From Candidatus Alistipes avicola (GTDB taxonomy: Bacteria > Bacteroidota > Bacteroidia > Bacteroidales > Rikenellaceae), in NCBI GenBank assembly GCA_019118565.1, contig DWYR01000007.1, positions 1-32,715 on the forward strand: a DNA stretch of 32,715 nt, written 5' to 3'. Below the pieces are notes generated by a model that saw only the letters and a program-made list of their open reading frames with translations, was not told where the DNA came from and did not search any database. Below, in pieces: positions 15,743 to 25,411 of the stretch. The stretch's first letter is position 1. Every line of letters starts with the position of its first letter. Position numbers and translations under genes: made by a program.

Positions 15743-18700
15743 ATGGACATAGCTGCCAGTCTAATCAAGTTCTTCCTCGGCTCCAAGGCCGACAAAGACC
15801 GTAAACTCGTCGAGCCTTATCTTAACAAGATCAAGGCCGTATATCCCCAGATCGAAGCACTCTCGAACGATGAACTGCGCCAACGGAGCGCCGGCCTGAA
15901 ACGCCAGATCGCCGACTTCATCGCTGCGGATGAAGCACATATCACCGAGCAGAAAGCCCGGTTGGAACTTCCGGAGACCTCTCTTGCGGAAAAGGAGAAG
16001 ATCTCGAAGGATATTGACGAGACGGAGAAACGAATCGACGAAAAGATAGAGAAGAAACTGGATGAGGTGCTGCCTGAAGCATTCGCCATCATGAAAGATA
16101 CGGCCCGCCGTTTCGCCCAGAATGAAACGGTCGTCGTAACGGCCAACGATTTCGACCGCAACCTGGCGGCCACCAAAGATTTCGTCACCATCGACGGAGA
16201 CAAGGCCATCTACGCCACACACTGGATGGCCGGCGGAAACGACGTGAAGTGGGACATGATCCACTACGATGTCCAGCTCTTCGGCGGTGTCGCACTGCAT
16301 CTGGGTAAAATCGCCGAGATGGCTACCGGTGAGGGTAAGACCCTGGTGGCAACCCTTCCCGTATTCCTGAACGCATTGGCCGGTAAAGGTGTCCACATGG
16401 TGACGGTGAACGACTATCTGGCTCGCCGAGACTCGGAGTGGATGGGCCCGATGTACCAGTTCCACGGACTGTCGGTCGACTGCATCGACAAGCACCAGCC
16501 CAACTCGGAGGCGCGTCGCCAGGCCTATCTGGCCGACATCACCTTCGGTACGAACAACGAATACGGTTTCGACTACCTGCGAGACAACATGGCCTCCTCG
16601 CCCAAGGACCTCGTACAGCGCAAGCACCACTATGCGATCGTCGACGAGGTGGACTCCGTGTTGATCGACGATGCCCGTACCCCGCTCATCATCTCGGGTC
16701 CCGTTCCCAAAGGCGACGACCAGCTCTTCGAGCAGTACTGCCCCGCCATCGAGCATCTGTACAACCTGCAGAAGAACCTCGTTACCAACCTGCTGGCCGA
16801 GGCGAGAAAGCTGATTACCGAAAGCGAGGGCAAGAACGACGAGGGCGGCATCAAGCTCTATCGGAGCCACAAGGGTCTTCCCAAATACAAACCGCTGATC
16901 AAGTTCCTCTCCGAGCCGGGGATCAAGGCCCTGATGCAGAAGACCGAGAACATCTACATGCAGGACAACAACCGGCGCATGCCGGAGATCACCGACGACC
17001 TCTACTTCGTCATCGACGAGAAGATGAACTCGGTGGAGCTGACCGACAAGGGTCACGAGGCGCTCTCGAAATACTTCAACGAAGACGGATTCTTCGTGCT
17101 GCCCGATATCGGGGCGATGGTCGCCGAGATCGAGAAGGAGGATATTTCGGCCGAGGAGAAGGCGCAGAAACGCGATGCCCTGATCAATGACTACGCGATC
17201 AAGTCGGATCGTGTCCACACGGTAAACCAGCTGCTGAAGGCCTACGCGATGTTCGAGAAGGATGTCGAGTACGTGGTGATCGACAACAAGGTGAAGATCG
17301 TCGACGAGCAGACGGGCCGTATCATGGAGGGCCGTCGCTATTCGGACGGTCTGCATCAGGCAATCGAGGCCAAGGAGCGCGTGAAGGTCGAGGCCGCCAC
17401 GCAGACCTTCGCCACCATCACCCTGCAGAACTACTTCCGTATGTACCACAAGCTGGCCGGTATGACCGGTACGGCCAAGACCGAGGAGTCGGAGTTCGAC
17501 AGCATCTACAAACTCGACGTCGTGGTCATTCCGACCAACCGTCCGGTAATCCGTCAGGACAAACAGGATCTGGTATACAAAACCAAACGAGAGAAATACA
17601 ACGCCGTGATCGAAGAGATCGTCCGGCTGGTAGGCATAGGCCGTCCGGTACTGGTAGGTACCACTTCGGTCGAGATCTCGGAGCTTTTGAGCCGCATGCT
17701 GAAGCTGCGCGGCATCAAGCACAACGTACTGAATGCCAAGCAGCACCAGTTGGAGGCTCAGATCGTTGCCGAGGCGGGTCGCCCGGGACAGGTTACCATC
17801 GCAACCAACATGGCCGGCCGTGGTACCGATATCAAGCTGACACCCGAAGTGAAAGAGGCAGGCGGTCTGGCCATCATCGGTACCGAGCGTCACGAGTCGC
17901 GTCGTGTGGACAACCAGTTGCGCGGTCGTGCCGGCCGTCAGGGAGACCCCGGATCATCGCAGTTCTTCGTCTCGCTCGAAGATGACCTGATGCGTCTGTT
18001 CGGATCGGGCCGCATCGCAACCATGATGGACCGCATGGGTCTCAAGGAGGGAGAGGTAATTCAGGCAGGTCTGATGACCAAAGCCATCGAGCGCGCCCAG
18101 AAGAAGGTCGAGGAGAACAACTTCGGTATCCGTAAACGTCTGCTCGAATACGATGACGTAATGAACTCGCAGCGTACGGTAATCTATACCCGTCGTCGCC
18201 ACGCCCTCTACGGTGAGCGTATCGAGATCGACCTGAACAACATCATGTACGACTTCGCCACGACGTTCCTGGAGAACCACGAGGGAATCGATTTCGAGGA
18301 TTTCCGCATCGAGATGATCCGCGAAGTGGCCGTACAGCCCTCGTTCGACGCCGCCACCTACGAGAAGAGCAAGCAGAAGGAGCTGATCGAGCTGATCGTG
18401 GCAGACCTGCAGGCAGCCTACACACGCCGCATGAAAGCCATCTCAGATATGGTACGTCCCGTCATGGAGCGCGTATATGAGGATCGGAAGGATCAGATGA
18501 ACAACAACATCTACTTCCCGATTACGGACGGACACCTGGGATACAACATTCCGGTCAATCTGCAGCGTTGCAAGGATACGGACGGAGACGAGATCTTCAA
18601 GGTGTTCTCGAAGGTCGTGATGTTCACGGCCATCGACGATGCATGGCGCGAGCATCTGCGCGACATGGACGACCTGCGTCAAAGCGTACAGAACGCCACC

Positions 18701-19045
18701 TACGAGCAGAAAGACCCGCTGTTGATCTACAAACTCGAGTCGTTCGACCTGTTCGCGAAGATGCTGATCAAGGTAAACAACAACATCCTCAGCACGTTGA
18801 ACCGTGCCTACATTCCCGTTCAGGAGAATACGGCCGAGAAGGTGCAGCGCGAACGTCAGGCAGCTCGCGCCAAAGTCGACGTGAACAAGCTCCAGGCATC
18901 GCGCATGCAGGCCGCGGCACAGGCCGGACAGGGCGAAAAGCAGAAACCGATGCCGATCCACGTCGAAAAGAAGGTGGGCCGCAACGATCCCTGCCCCTGC
19001 GGTAGCGGCAAGAAATACAAGAACTGTCACGGTAAAGAGGCTTAA
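15743..19045 (+). CDS. secA: Preprotein translocase ATPase SecA
   Basis: SecA drives unfolded preproteins through SecYEG by ATP hydrolysis. In the 1100-residue protein the Walker A motif ATGEGKT is at 194-200, followed by [11 protein letters not shown] at about 220-230 and the [20 protein letters not shown] motor segment near 300-320. The second nucleotide-binding fold shows [12 protein letters not shown] and [14 protein letters not shown]. The tail carries the zinc motif with Cys1084, Cys1086, Cys1095 and His1096, which in other SecA proteins binds SecB or ribosomes. The length is typical for Bacteroidetes, which have extra segments compared with E. coli SecA (901). An extra charged helical stretch lies at about 60-108. 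It has its own promoter. Confidence 0.98.
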   Translation: MDIAASLIKFFLGSKADKDRKLVEPYLNKIKAVYPQIEALSNDELRQRSAGLKRQIADFIAADEAHITEQKARLELPETSLAEKEKISKDIDETEKRIDEKIEKKLDEVLPEAFAIMKDTARRFAQNETVVVTANDFDRNLAATKDFVTIDGDKAIYATHWMAGGNDVKWDMIHYDVQLFGGVALHLGKIAEMATGEGKTLVATLPVFLNALAGKGVHMVTVNDYLARRDSEWMGPMYQFHGLSVDCIDKHQPNSEARRQAYLADITFGTNNEYGFDYLRDNMASSPKDLVQRKHHYAIVDEVDSVLIDDARTPLIISGPVPKGDDQLFEQYCPAIEHLYNLQKNLVTNLLAEARKLITESEGKNDEGGIKLYRSHKGLPKYKPLIKFLSEPGIKALMQKTENIYMQDNNRRMPEITDDLYFVIDEKMNSVELTDKGHEALSKYFNEDGFFVLPDIGAMVAEIEKEDISAEEKAQKRDALINDYAIKSDRVHTVNQLLKAYAMFEKDVEYVVIDNKVKIVDEQTGRIMEGRRYSDGLHQAIEAKERVKVEAATQTFATITLQNYFRMYHKLAGMTGTAKTEESEFDSIYKLDVVVIPTNRPVIRQDKQDLVYKTKREKYNAVIEEIVRLVGIGRPVLVGTTSVEISELLSRMLKLRGIKHNVLNAKQHQLEAQIVAEAGRPGQVTIATNMAGRGTDIKLTPEVKEAGGLAIIGTERHESRRVDNQLRGRAGRQGDPGSSQFFVSLEDDLMRLFGSGRIATMMDRMGLKEGEVIQAGLMTKAIERAQKKVEENNFGIRKRLLEYDDVMNSQRTVIYTRRRHALYGERIEIDLNNIMYDFATTFLENHEGIDFEDFRIEMIREVAVQPSFDAATYEKSKQKELIELIVADLQAAYTRRMKAISDMVRPVMERVYEDRKDQMNNNIYFPITDGHLGYNIPVNLQRCKDTDGDEIFKVFSKVVMFTAIDDAWREHLRDMDDLRQSVQNATYEQKDPLLIYKLESFDLFAKMLIKVNNNILSTLNRAYIPVQENTAEKVQRERQAARAKVDVNKLQASRMQAAAQAGQGEKQKPMPIHVEKKVGRNDPCPCGSGKKYKNCHGKEA

Positions 19046-19050
19046 CGGAT

Positions 19051-19482
19051 ATGGGTTATCAGGAAGAGAAACAGCGGCAACTCGATATGCGCTATCTGCG
19101 CATGGCCAGAATCTGGGCCGAAAACTCCTACTGCGTACGTCGCAAGGTCGGAGCGCTGATCGTCAAGGACAAGATGATCATATCGGACGGATACAACGGA
19201 ACTCCCTCCGGATTCGAGAATATCTGCGAAGACGATATGGGCCGTACGAAGCCCTATGTACTGCATGCCGAGGCCAATGCCATCACCAAGGTGGCCAAGA
19301 GTGCCAACAACTGCGACGGATCGACTCTCTACATCACGGCGGCACCCTGTCTCGAATGTTCGAAACTGATCATCCAGGCAGGAATCAAACGGGTCGTTTA
19401 CAGCGACGACTACCGCTCGGAGGAGGGTATCGATCTGTTGAAACGGGTCGGGATCGAGTGTCTGCAAATTGACAATATTTAA
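19051..19482 (+). CDS. dCMP deaminase family protein (ComEB-like)
   Basis: The 143-residue protein is a zinc-dependent deoxycytidylate deaminase type. It shows GYNGTPSG at 47-54, the HAEANAI motif with His72 as zinc ligand and Glu74 as proton shuttle, and PCLEC at 99-103 with the two zinc Cys. These enzymes convert dCMP to dUMP for thymidylate synthesis. In other bacteria the related ComEB is annotated in competence loci, but no competence gene is nearby. The gene starts 5 bases after the secA stop and is probably read through from the secA promoter. Confidence 0.92.
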   Translation: MGYQEEKQRQLDMRYLRMARIWAENSYCVRRKVGALIVKDKMIISDGYNGTPSGFENICEDDMGRTKPYVLHAEANAITKVAKSANNCDGSTLYITAAPCLECSKLIIQAGIKRVVYSDDYRSEEGIDLLKRVGIECLQIDNI

Positions 19483-19506
19483 AGAAGCTCATAAAAAACA
19501 AACCGG

Positions 19507-19540
19507 GAGAGGGATTGCGGCTTCATGCGCAATCCCTCTC
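19507..19540. other. 13-bp hairpin between the deaminase and SDR genes
   Basis: A perfect 13-bp inverted repeat (19507-19519 with 19528-19540) with an 8-base loop lies 24 bases ahead of the SDR start codon. On the plus strand it is not followed by a T run. On the minus strand it is followed by TTTTTT, although no minus-strand gene ends here. It may be a processing site, an attenuator of the SDR gene or a weak terminator. Confidence 0.55.
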
Positions 19541-19563
19541 TCGATCCTTATACCGAAACGACT

Positions 19564-20295
19564 ATGAAACGAATCCTTATCATCGGTGCCACCTCGGGCA
19601 TCGGCTGGGAGACAGCCCATGCATTCATACGGGAGGGATGGCACGTCGGAGCAGCCGGGCGCAACACGGAACGTCTCGCCCTGCTGCAAAAGAGTACCCC
19701 GGAACAGGTTACGGTCGGACGGATCGACCTGTTGGACCCGCAGGCCCCCGACCAGATGCGGGCATTGATCGGACAGATGGGAGGATGCGACGTTTTGCTG
19801 AACTGTGCCGGCATCGGGTATAACAATCCGGCACTCGATCCTGGACGGGAGATCGATACGACGCGTACCAATGTCGAAGGATTCACCCGCATCATGACGG
19901 CGGCGTTCCACTACTTCCGCCAGCAGGGAGGCGGCCATCTGGCCGACATCAGCTCCATTGCCGGGACCAAAGGGCTCGGGGCCGCCGCAGCCTATTCGGC
20001 CAGCAAGCGTTACCAGAATACCTATCTCGATGCGCTGGCCCAACTATCCCGTACAGAGCACCTCAACATCCGAATCACCGATATCCGTCCCGGATTCGTC
20101 GACACGCCACTGCTGCGCGAGGGAAAATACCCGATGCTGATGTCTCCGAAGAAGGTAGCCGCACGAATCGTTCGTGCAATCCGACACAAGCGTCGCCGCA
20201 TTGTAATCGACCGCCGGTATGCCGTATTGGTATTTTTCTGGCGTCTGATCCCGGAGTGGCTCTGGGAGCGACTCCCGATTCACACACGCTCTTAA
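19564..20295 (+). CDS. Short-chain dehydrogenase/reductase (SDR) family oxidoreductase
   Basis: From the ATG at 19564 the protein has 243 residues and begins directly with the nucleotide-binding strand KRILIIGATSGIG, the motif being at 8-14. NCAG is at 80-83, a catalytic Ser at 130-131 in ISSIAG, and the catalytic YSASK at 144-148. A longer in-frame start at 19525 would place 13 poorly conserved residues ahead and would run through the hairpin, so it is less likely. The last 40 residues are basic and hydrophobic (RAIRHKRRRIVIDRRYAVLVFFWRLIP), as in SDRs that sit on membranes. The substrate is unknown. The nucleotidyltransferase-like gene follows 12 bases downstream. Confidence 0.92.
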   Translation: MKRILIIGATSGIGWETAHAFIREGWHVGAAGRNTERLALLQKSTPEQVTVGRIDLLDPQAPDQMRALIGQMGGCDVLLNCAGIGYNNPALDPGREIDTTRTNVEGFTRIMTAAFHYFRQQGGGHLADISSIAGTKGLGAAAAYSASKRYQNTYLDALAQLSRTEHLNIRITDIRPGFVDTPLLREGKYPMLMSPKKVAARIVRAIRHKRRRIVIDRRYAVLVFFWRLIPEWLWERLPIHTRS

Positions 20296-20307
20296 CCCCA
20301 CCCCGAC

Positions 20308-20901
20308 ATGATACCACAAGAGATTATGGAAACGGCTCTCCGCAACACGGAGAATGCCCATCAAATTATCCAGAAGACCGGCGTCATTAAACTATGGGAG
20401 TCGATCGGGGCAACCGTCAATCCGGTCGGGTCGCTCAGCATGGGACTTTTGGTCAAGCACCTCGACATCGACTTACACCTCTATACGCCTACGATCGAGA
20501 TCGGAAAGGATTTCTCGGTGATGTCCCGGCTGGCTGCCCTCCCTTCGATCCGGAAGATCGAATACGGCAATCTGCTCGCGACCGAAGAGCGTTGTCTCGA
20601 ATGGCACGCCTGGTATGAAGCCGACAACGGGGAGGTCTGGCAACTGGATATGATCCACATCGAACGCGGTTCTCGTTATGACGGATATTTCGAGCGGCAG
20701 GCCAGGCGAATCGCCGCCGCGCTGACCGATGAGACCCGCAACACGATTCTGCGACTCAAATGGGAGACCCCCGAAGAGGAGAAGATCGCAGGGATCGAAT
20801 ACTATCAAGCCGTCATCCGGGACGGCGTTCGCGACTACGACTCATTCATGAAGTGGCGCAAGGAACATCCACTCACAGGCGTCGTGGAATGGATGCCTTA
20901 A
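20308..20901 (+). CDS. Nucleotidyltransferase-fold protein, unknown substrate
   Basis: I do not recognise a named family for this 197-residue protein. It shows the pattern of a minimal nucleotidyltransferase: GS at 41-42, then the acidic pair Asp53/Asp55 in HLDIDLHLY, and a third acidic residue in a strand, Asp114 in VWQLDMIHIE. These three acids are the usual metal ligands. The remainder is helical and polar. The SDR gene is 12 bases upstream on the same strand, and a terminator follows, so it closes the secA-side transcription unit. It could modify a small alcohol, a nucleotide or a tRNA-like substrate, or have no activity. The fold is inferred from motif spacing by eye. Confidence 0.7.
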   Translation: MIPQEIMETALRNTENAHQIIQKTGVIKLWESIGATVNPVGSLSMGLLVKHLDIDLHLYTPTIEIGKDFSVMSRLAALPSIRKIEYGNLLATEERCLEWHAWYEADNGEVWQLDMIHIERGSRYDGYFERQARRIAAALTDETRNTILRLKWETPEEEKIAGIEYYQAVIRDGVRDYDSFMKWRKEHPLTGVVEWMP

Positions 20902-20925
20902 AGTCATCCGTCTTGACAAAACAAA

Positions 20926-20962
20926 GCACCGCCCGATCGGAAATGATCGAGCGGTGCCCTCT
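20926..20962. terminator. Bidirectional terminator between the convergent NTase-like and ssb genes
   Basis: A 13-bp stem with one mismatch (20926-20938 with 20945-20957) and a 6-base loop. On the plus strand CCTCTATTTT follows. On the minus strand TTTGTTTTGTC follows. It lies 24 bases after one stop and 25 before the other. Confidence 0.8.
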
Positions 20963-20982
20963 ATTTTGACAATCCGGCCGGA

Positions 20983-21444
20983 TTAGAACGGCAGGTCATC
21001 CGGATCATCGGCCGGCATGGCTACAGGTGTCGGCGTAGCCGAACGAGGCTGGGCCTGCGGGGCACGGTTCACATCCCCACCCATCGGAGATGCTCCTCCG
21101 GACTGGTTGTTATCGCCCCGGCGACCGAGCAGTTTCATATCATCGGCCAGGATCTCGGTCGAATAACGCTTGTTGTTATCCTTATCGGTCCATTCGCGGG
21201 TGCGCAGACGACCCTCGATATAGATCTGCGAGCCCTTGTTCACGTAACGGTCTACCACATCGGCCAATCCACGCCACAACGTAACAGTATGCCACTCGGT
21301 ATGCTCCTTGGTCTCATTGGCCTGACGGTCAAATAACCGTTCGGTCGTCGCAATCCGCAAACGGGCAACCTTCGCTCCGCTCTCAAGCGTGCGGACTTCG
21401 GGATCCATACCCACGTTGCCGATCAAAATCACTTTATTTACCAT
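20983..21444 (-). CDS. ssb: Single-stranded DNA-binding protein
   Basis: The 153-residue SSB protects single-stranded DNA in replication, repair and recombination. The OB fold is visible (MVNKVILIGNVGMDPEVRTLESGAKVARLRIAT at 1-33, then WHTVTLWRGLADVVDRYVNKGSQIYIEGRL). It is followed by a Gly/Pro/Ala-rich linker and the acidic C-terminal tip DDPDDLPF that recruits partner proteins. It is the last gene of the lpxK-PNP-ssb series, 12 bases after the PNP stop codon. Whether this is the main or a secondary SSB cannot be told from one window. Confidence 0.96.
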   Translation of the reverse strand: MVNKVILIGNVGMDPEVRTLESGAKVARLRIATTERLFDRQANETKEHTEWHTVTLWRGLADVVDRYVNKGSQIYIEGRLRTREWTDKDNNKRYSTEILADDMKLLGRRGDNNQSGGASPMGGDVNRAPQAQPRSATPTPVAMPADDPDDLPF

Positions 21445-21456
21445 CGTGCTATCCTC

Positions 21457-22263
21457 TTATAAATTCTTAACCATCTCCATAAAGAGCTCGGCCATCTTCA
21501 CTCCGGCCTTCGCTCCCTGACGCTGGACATCCTCATGGTCACCCACTTCGTCACTCAATCCCACGTTCGTAATGACCGATACACCGAAGACCGGAATCGA
21601 CATATGACGTGCCACGATCACCTCCGGAACGGTGGACATACCGGCCGCATCACCGCCGATCGCCTTGAAATAACGATACTCGGCCTGTGTCTCGAACGTC
21701 GGGCCCGTACCGCCCACATAAACACCATACTGCAATTTGATACCGCGCTCCTCGGCGATCTTCGTCGCACGGGCAATCAACTTCTTATCGTAGCAGTTGT
21801 GCATATCCGGGAAACGGGGGCCGAATTCGGCCATATTGGGCCCTACCAGCGGATTGGGCATCAGATTGATATGGTCGGTAATAACCATCAGGTCGCCCAC
21901 GCGGAACGAGGTGTTGATACCGCCGCTGGCATTCGATACGAACAGGTACTGGATACCCAGCAACTTAAGCACCCGCACGGGGAAGGTTACCTGCTGCATC
22001 GTATAGCCTTCATAGTAGTGGAAACGCCCCTGCATCGCCACCACGCGACGTCCTTCGAGCAGACCGAAAATCAGTCGCCCCTTATGCCCCTCGACCGTCG
22101 ATACGGGGAAGTTGGGGATGGTCTTGTAATCAATCGAATATTTAACGTCGATACGGTCGGCAAAACTGCCCAGACCCGTACCGAGAATAATGCCTACCTC
22201 AGGACGGAAGTCCCCGACCTCGGCCTGAATGAAAGCCGCAGTCTGTTTAATTTTCTCTAACAT
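21457..22263 (-). CDS. Purine-nucleoside phosphorylase
   Basis: The 268-residue enzyme cleaves purine nucleosides with phosphate to the base and ribose 1-phosphate. It shows GIILGTGLGSFAD at 24-36 (phosphate site), the central FPVSTVEGHKGRLIFGLLEGRRVVAMQGRFHYYEGY segment with the active-site His, YLFVSNASGGINTSFRVGDLM, and GGTGPTFETQAEYRYFKAIGGDAAGMSTVPEV with the purine-binding Glu. This is the trimeric (PunA/mammalian-like) type by length and motifs. Its start lies inside the 3' end of lpxK (17-base overlap), so the two are translationally coupled. Confidence 0.95.
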   Translation of the reverse strand: MLEKIKQTAAFIQAEVGDFRPEVGIILGTGLGSFADRIDVKYSIDYKTIPNFPVSTVEGHKGRLIFGLLEGRRVVAMQGRFHYYEGYTMQQVTFPVRVLKLLGIQYLFVSNASGGINTSFRVGDLMVITDHINLMPNPLVGPNMAEFGPRFPDMHNCYDKKLIARATKIAEERGIKLQYGVYVGGTGPTFETQAEYRYFKAIGGDAAGMSTVPEVIVARHMSIPVFGVSVITNVGLSDEVGDHEDVQRQGAKAGVKMAELFMEMVKNL

Positions 22264-23287
22264 CGTTCTCTAATTTTTGAAGAAAATCCGTTTCCGAATC
22301 ATCTATGAATGAAATATTGATCGGCAGGTAGTACAATCGGCGACGTACCTCCGCCGGTATTTTTTCCGGATGGATCAATTTGACCGCATCCTTTTCGGTC
22401 ATGATCACAACCGCCTGCGGATGTGCTTTCAACAAGCCATCCAACAGGTTGATATCCTTCACCTTATACACATGATGATCATCCAGGCAAACATCCTCTA
22501 CCACACGGTAACTACCCTTCAGGCCATCAACGAACGGCCCCGGATTGCCGACTCCCGAAAGAGCGATTACCTCCTGCCCGTAATTCAAATCGAGATCAAC
22601 CTCTTCCGGGAAAAGCGGCTGCGGGCGGAAACTCTCGAAACGGGTAAAATAAACACGTTGGTATGCAGCCTGTATCAACACCTTCCGCAAAATACGCCGG
22701 TCGATGGGGGCCATGTTCTCCGGACATTTCGTAACAATGAAATAATTAGCCCGATGCAACTGATCGAGCGTATCGCGCAACGAACCGGCCGGCAACATCC
22801 GGTCGTGCTGGACCGGTCGCGTAGCATCGATCATCACCACATTGACCTTCGGCTCTACGTAACGATGCTGAAACCCATCGTCCATAATGATCAAATCCAC
22901 ATCAGGATGCTCCTGCAAAAGGCGTCGGATACCTTCGACCCGTCTCTCGCAGACCACCACCACCGTATCCGGGAACTTACGCTTGATCTGTAACGGCTCG
23001 TCCCCGACCTGACGATAGTGTGCGTCTGCACGAACCTCGATATACCCTTTCGTTTTACGACCATACCCGCGAGAGATTAAGGCAATACGATGTCGCTGAG
23101 ACATGTAAGCAATCACCATCTCGGCCATCGGAGTCTTCCCCGTACCGCCAACGGTAATGTTACCAATACAGATTACCGGAACTTCGAACTTCTCCTGTTT
23201 AAGGATACCCCAGTCGAAAAGCCGGTGGCGAAAAGTCACCCCCAGCTTATACAGATAGGATATAGGCAGCAAAAAAGGATTCGCCAT
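22247..23287 (-). CDS. lpxK: Tetraacyldisaccharide 4'-kinase
   Basis: LpxK adds the 4'-phosphate to the lipid A precursor at the inner membrane, the sixth step of the Raetz pathway. The 346-residue protein has a hydrophobic N-terminal helix (ANPFLLPISYLYKLGV), the P-loop GGTGKTP at 47-53, the VVVCERRVEGIRRLLQEHPDVDLIIMDDGFQHR segment with the catalytic Asp-Asp, and ALSGVGNPGPF and VIMTEKDAVKL further on, all typical for the family. The last 17 bases overlap the PNP gene. The promoter at 23316-23347 makes it the first gene of the operon. Confidence 0.96.
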   Translation of the reverse strand: MANPFLLPISYLYKLGVTFRHRLFDWGILKQEKFEVPVICIGNITVGGTGKTPMAEMVIAYMSQRHRIALISRGYGRKTKGYIEVRADAHYRQVGDEPLQIKRKFPDTVVVVCERRVEGIRRLLQEHPDVDLIIMDDGFQHRYVEPKVNVVMIDATRPVQHDRMLPAGSLRDTLDQLHRANYFIVTKCPENMAPIDRRILRKVLIQAAYQRVYFTRFESFRPQPLFPEEVDLDLNYGQEVIALSGVGNPGPFVDGLKGSYRVVEDVCLDDHHVYKVKDINLLDGLLKAHPQAVVIMTEKDAVKLIHPEKIPAEVRRRLYYLPINISFIDDSETDFLQKLENDVREN

Positions 23288-23315
23288 TTTTTTGATCCGG
23301 CTTTATCCGGTTTTT

Positions 23316-23347
23316 CAAAGATAGGCAACAATCCAGTGAAATCCAAA
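23316..23347 (-). promoter_or_regulatory. Promoter of the lpxK-PNP-ssb operon
   Basis: Read on the minus strand: TTTG (23344-23347), a 20-base spacer, TATCTTTG (23316-23323). This is a full match to the Bacteroidetes consensus. The leader to the lpxK ATG is about 20 bases. Confidence 0.75.
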
Positions 23348-23530
23348 AGAAAAGGACTAAAAGTTAAATAAGTAGCGATGAGTCTGCCCTATACAGGCCC
23401 ATGGATTCTCCGGTTAAGGGATGGCTCTCGACAAAAGTTTTCCCGAAAAAAAAATGAAACCATCGATTGTTCAGCGGACCCTTTTTCTTTGCGAAGAAAA
23501 ACTTTCCATATGGCATAGCCGTTAAAAGAT

Positions 23531-23580
23531 CATAGCGGTAAAGATCTTAAAAGAGGTTATTATTAATCTTTACCGCTATG
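23531..23580. repeat. 15-bp perfect inverted repeat with 20-base loop
   Basis: CATAGCGGTAAAGAT (23531-23545) is repeated in inverted form at 23566-23580. A degenerate direct copy of the left arm lies just before it (23514-23530). It sits 48 bases past the stop of the minus-strand lipoprotein and may be its terminator (TTTT follows on the minus strand) or a recombination/operator site. The rest of the 340-base interval 23288-23627 holds only the lpxK promoter and AT-rich DNA. Confidence 0.55.
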
Positions 23581-23627
23581 TCCAAAACATTCGTTAATTG
23601 GTACTACTTAATCAAACATAATATCAA

Positions 23628-25169
23628 TCATGGCCTGACAAACTCCCTGACATCGGGAATAATTGTCATGCTTGTAGGTTGAGAATCAGCATAACTTCCG
23701 TCTGACATTTCCATCTTACCGCTCCAGGAGCCGTTCCACGTGTTTTCTGAATCGTCGCCAAACTTGAAAGATATGTCATATGTTCCGTCTCCCTTATTGA
23801 CAATTACAAGGTCTCCGGTAATTGCAAGTGCATATGATCTAGGGGTTCCTTCCTCAGTAAAATTTCCCACATACACGGTACCATCCAGAGTAAGTGAGTT
23901 GTTCATTCTACCTATACTGTACTCCCCTGGCTTGGGATAACTTCCAGATGCGGGTTTGTATGTTCCTGATGGTATCCCGTCTTCAAATTTGCCGGGGTCA
24001 GTCACAATTTCAGCCAAAAACCCGTCAGGACAGTTTCCTGGCATCAGTTTGACCAACCAATCATCCCCCTCCAGAAAGTAAAAGTATCCGAGATATGTAG
24101 ACGTTCCAACAGCTCCTTCAAGATTGAGCGTATAATCCTCTGTGAGAGTCGAGAACGGTCCTGGCAGTCCGGCAATCTTCATAGCCCCTGTGTATCTGCA
24201 TACGACCTTGTACCCTTCTACAGTTATAAAGTCGCATACCACCGTATATATATCGTTCTCTTTTGTTATAGTCATTGTTCCCTCTTTCACAAATCCGTAT
24301 GATGTCTTCCCTTCTTCATCATAGTATAAGAGGTATGTACCATTGCCGTCAAAATTTTCTTCTATCGGACATATCGTACCTGCCTCCCTCAAAGTTGATA
24401 TGGTATAGGTTCCAGGGGTAACATCCCTATTTCGGTCATAAGGCATAATTGCATCTATCTAAGATTATTGCCCGGATATATGAAATATCCGCTGGAATCG
24501 AAATTCATATCATACAACGAAAAGCACACTTTTATCAGTCCTTCCTCAAGCCCTATGTTGTTGGCATAGGAAGTCCATGAGTTTGGTGCGTCAAAATCCA
24601 CATCTCTCTCTATTATTGTTATCTGATCCGTCGGGCCTTGGCTGGAATCAGTGAATGGAGCAGGTCCACTGTATGACACATGATGGGATTTACCGAGATT
24701 GTCGACAATAAACGCCTCCATGATAAGGTTCCCGTTTTCGTAAGCAATGGTCATTTCACCTTCCTTAAGAGCTAAAGAAGCTGTCAGGAAACCATCTTTA
24801 TCAACATGCTCTATCTTAGAGTTGGGAGTGAAAGTCATTTCTTTTGTCTCATCTTTTTTTTCCCAGGGTATATTTCCCGGCTTGAGGAAGAGGGTTGTTT
24901 ACATCTATGGGAGCAGAGGTATATATGTCGAAAATATAGCTGGCACCGTCAATGAAGAGAAGTCCGTCAAGCTTCATATTATGGAAGGTTGAATTGAAGT
25001 TGTATTCGCCATTTTTCCCGAAGTGCGATCCATAATAAGTACCAAAAAAATCTGTAAGTTCATATTCGTAGTCGTACTTGTCCGGACCATCATTTTCAGG
25101 AGCCGATTTGTGGCAGCCGATTAATACAGAAGAGAGAGTGAATAGAAATAAAAATAGAGTTTTTTTCAT
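23628..25169 (-). pseudogene. Lipoprotein with three tandem beta-rich modules, broken by two frameshifts
   Basis: Three adjacent reading frames make one protein of about 510 residues. Part one (from ATG 25169) opens with MKKTLFLFLFTLSSVLIGC, a lipoprotein signal with Cys19, and stops after GKYTLGKKR in a run of eight A (T8 at 24855-24862 on the plus strand). With seven A the frame runs on into DETKEMTFTPNSK. Part two stops at 24455-24457 after GNNLR, and one added base near 24452-24462 would join it to DAIMPYDRNRD. The whole contains three related modules of about 120-150 residues, each with a (P)xPxGxYxI start and a GxMTI...Y.V.C..YxG end. The family is not recognised. Codon use is AT-rich. 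The promoter is intact. Confidence 0.7.
24855..24862 (-). repeat. A8 homopolymer at a frameshift in the lipoprotein gene
   Basis: On the coding strand the run reads GGG-A8-GATGAG. Eight A give the stop GKKR-TGA, while seven would keep the frame open into the following segment. Such runs are prone to slippage in cells and also to sequencing error. Confidence 0.85.
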
Positions 25170-25208
25170 AATACATGAATTTTTAGAGTTTGTAAATAAA
25201 CAACGACT

Positions 25209-25240
25209 CAAAAATAGAAAACGACTCTCAATCTCTCAAA
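25209..25240 (-). promoter_or_regulatory. Promoter of the three-module lipoprotein
   Basis: On the minus strand: TTTG (25237-25240), a 20-base spacer, TATTTTTG (25209-25216). The start would be about 33 bases ahead of the ATG at 25169. A well-kept promoter ahead of a broken reading frame suggests recent breakage, switching or a sequence error. Nothing else is seen in the 242-base gap 25170-25411. Confidence 0.65.
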
Positions 25241-25411
25241 TAAAATTAATAACCACATAAATTAAATAATACATTGTTTTTCAAACACTTACACCACAAA
25301 AGAAAAGTAAACAAGCTATCAATAAGAGACTGGAATTAGCACAAACAAGCCAATTTCAGATCTTAGATATAGAAGAATGGGATAAAATATGTTTTGTCTG
25401 AAAAAATTTTC

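Noticed and set aside
15761..17893. 710-codon open frame on the minus strand inside secA
   Set aside because: It is the complement of a conserved secA region with strong third-position bias, and its translation is low-complexity (rich in Val, Leu, Asp, His, Gly) and matches nothing.
19525..19563. Longer SDR start at 19525
   Set aside because: It adds 13 residues before the nucleotide-binding strand and runs through the hairpin at 19507-19540.
24455..25211. Three separate small genes instead of one broken lipoprotein gene
   Set aside because: Only the first has a signal peptide, the three join into one repeated-module protein at single-base steps, and the inner frames have no start context.
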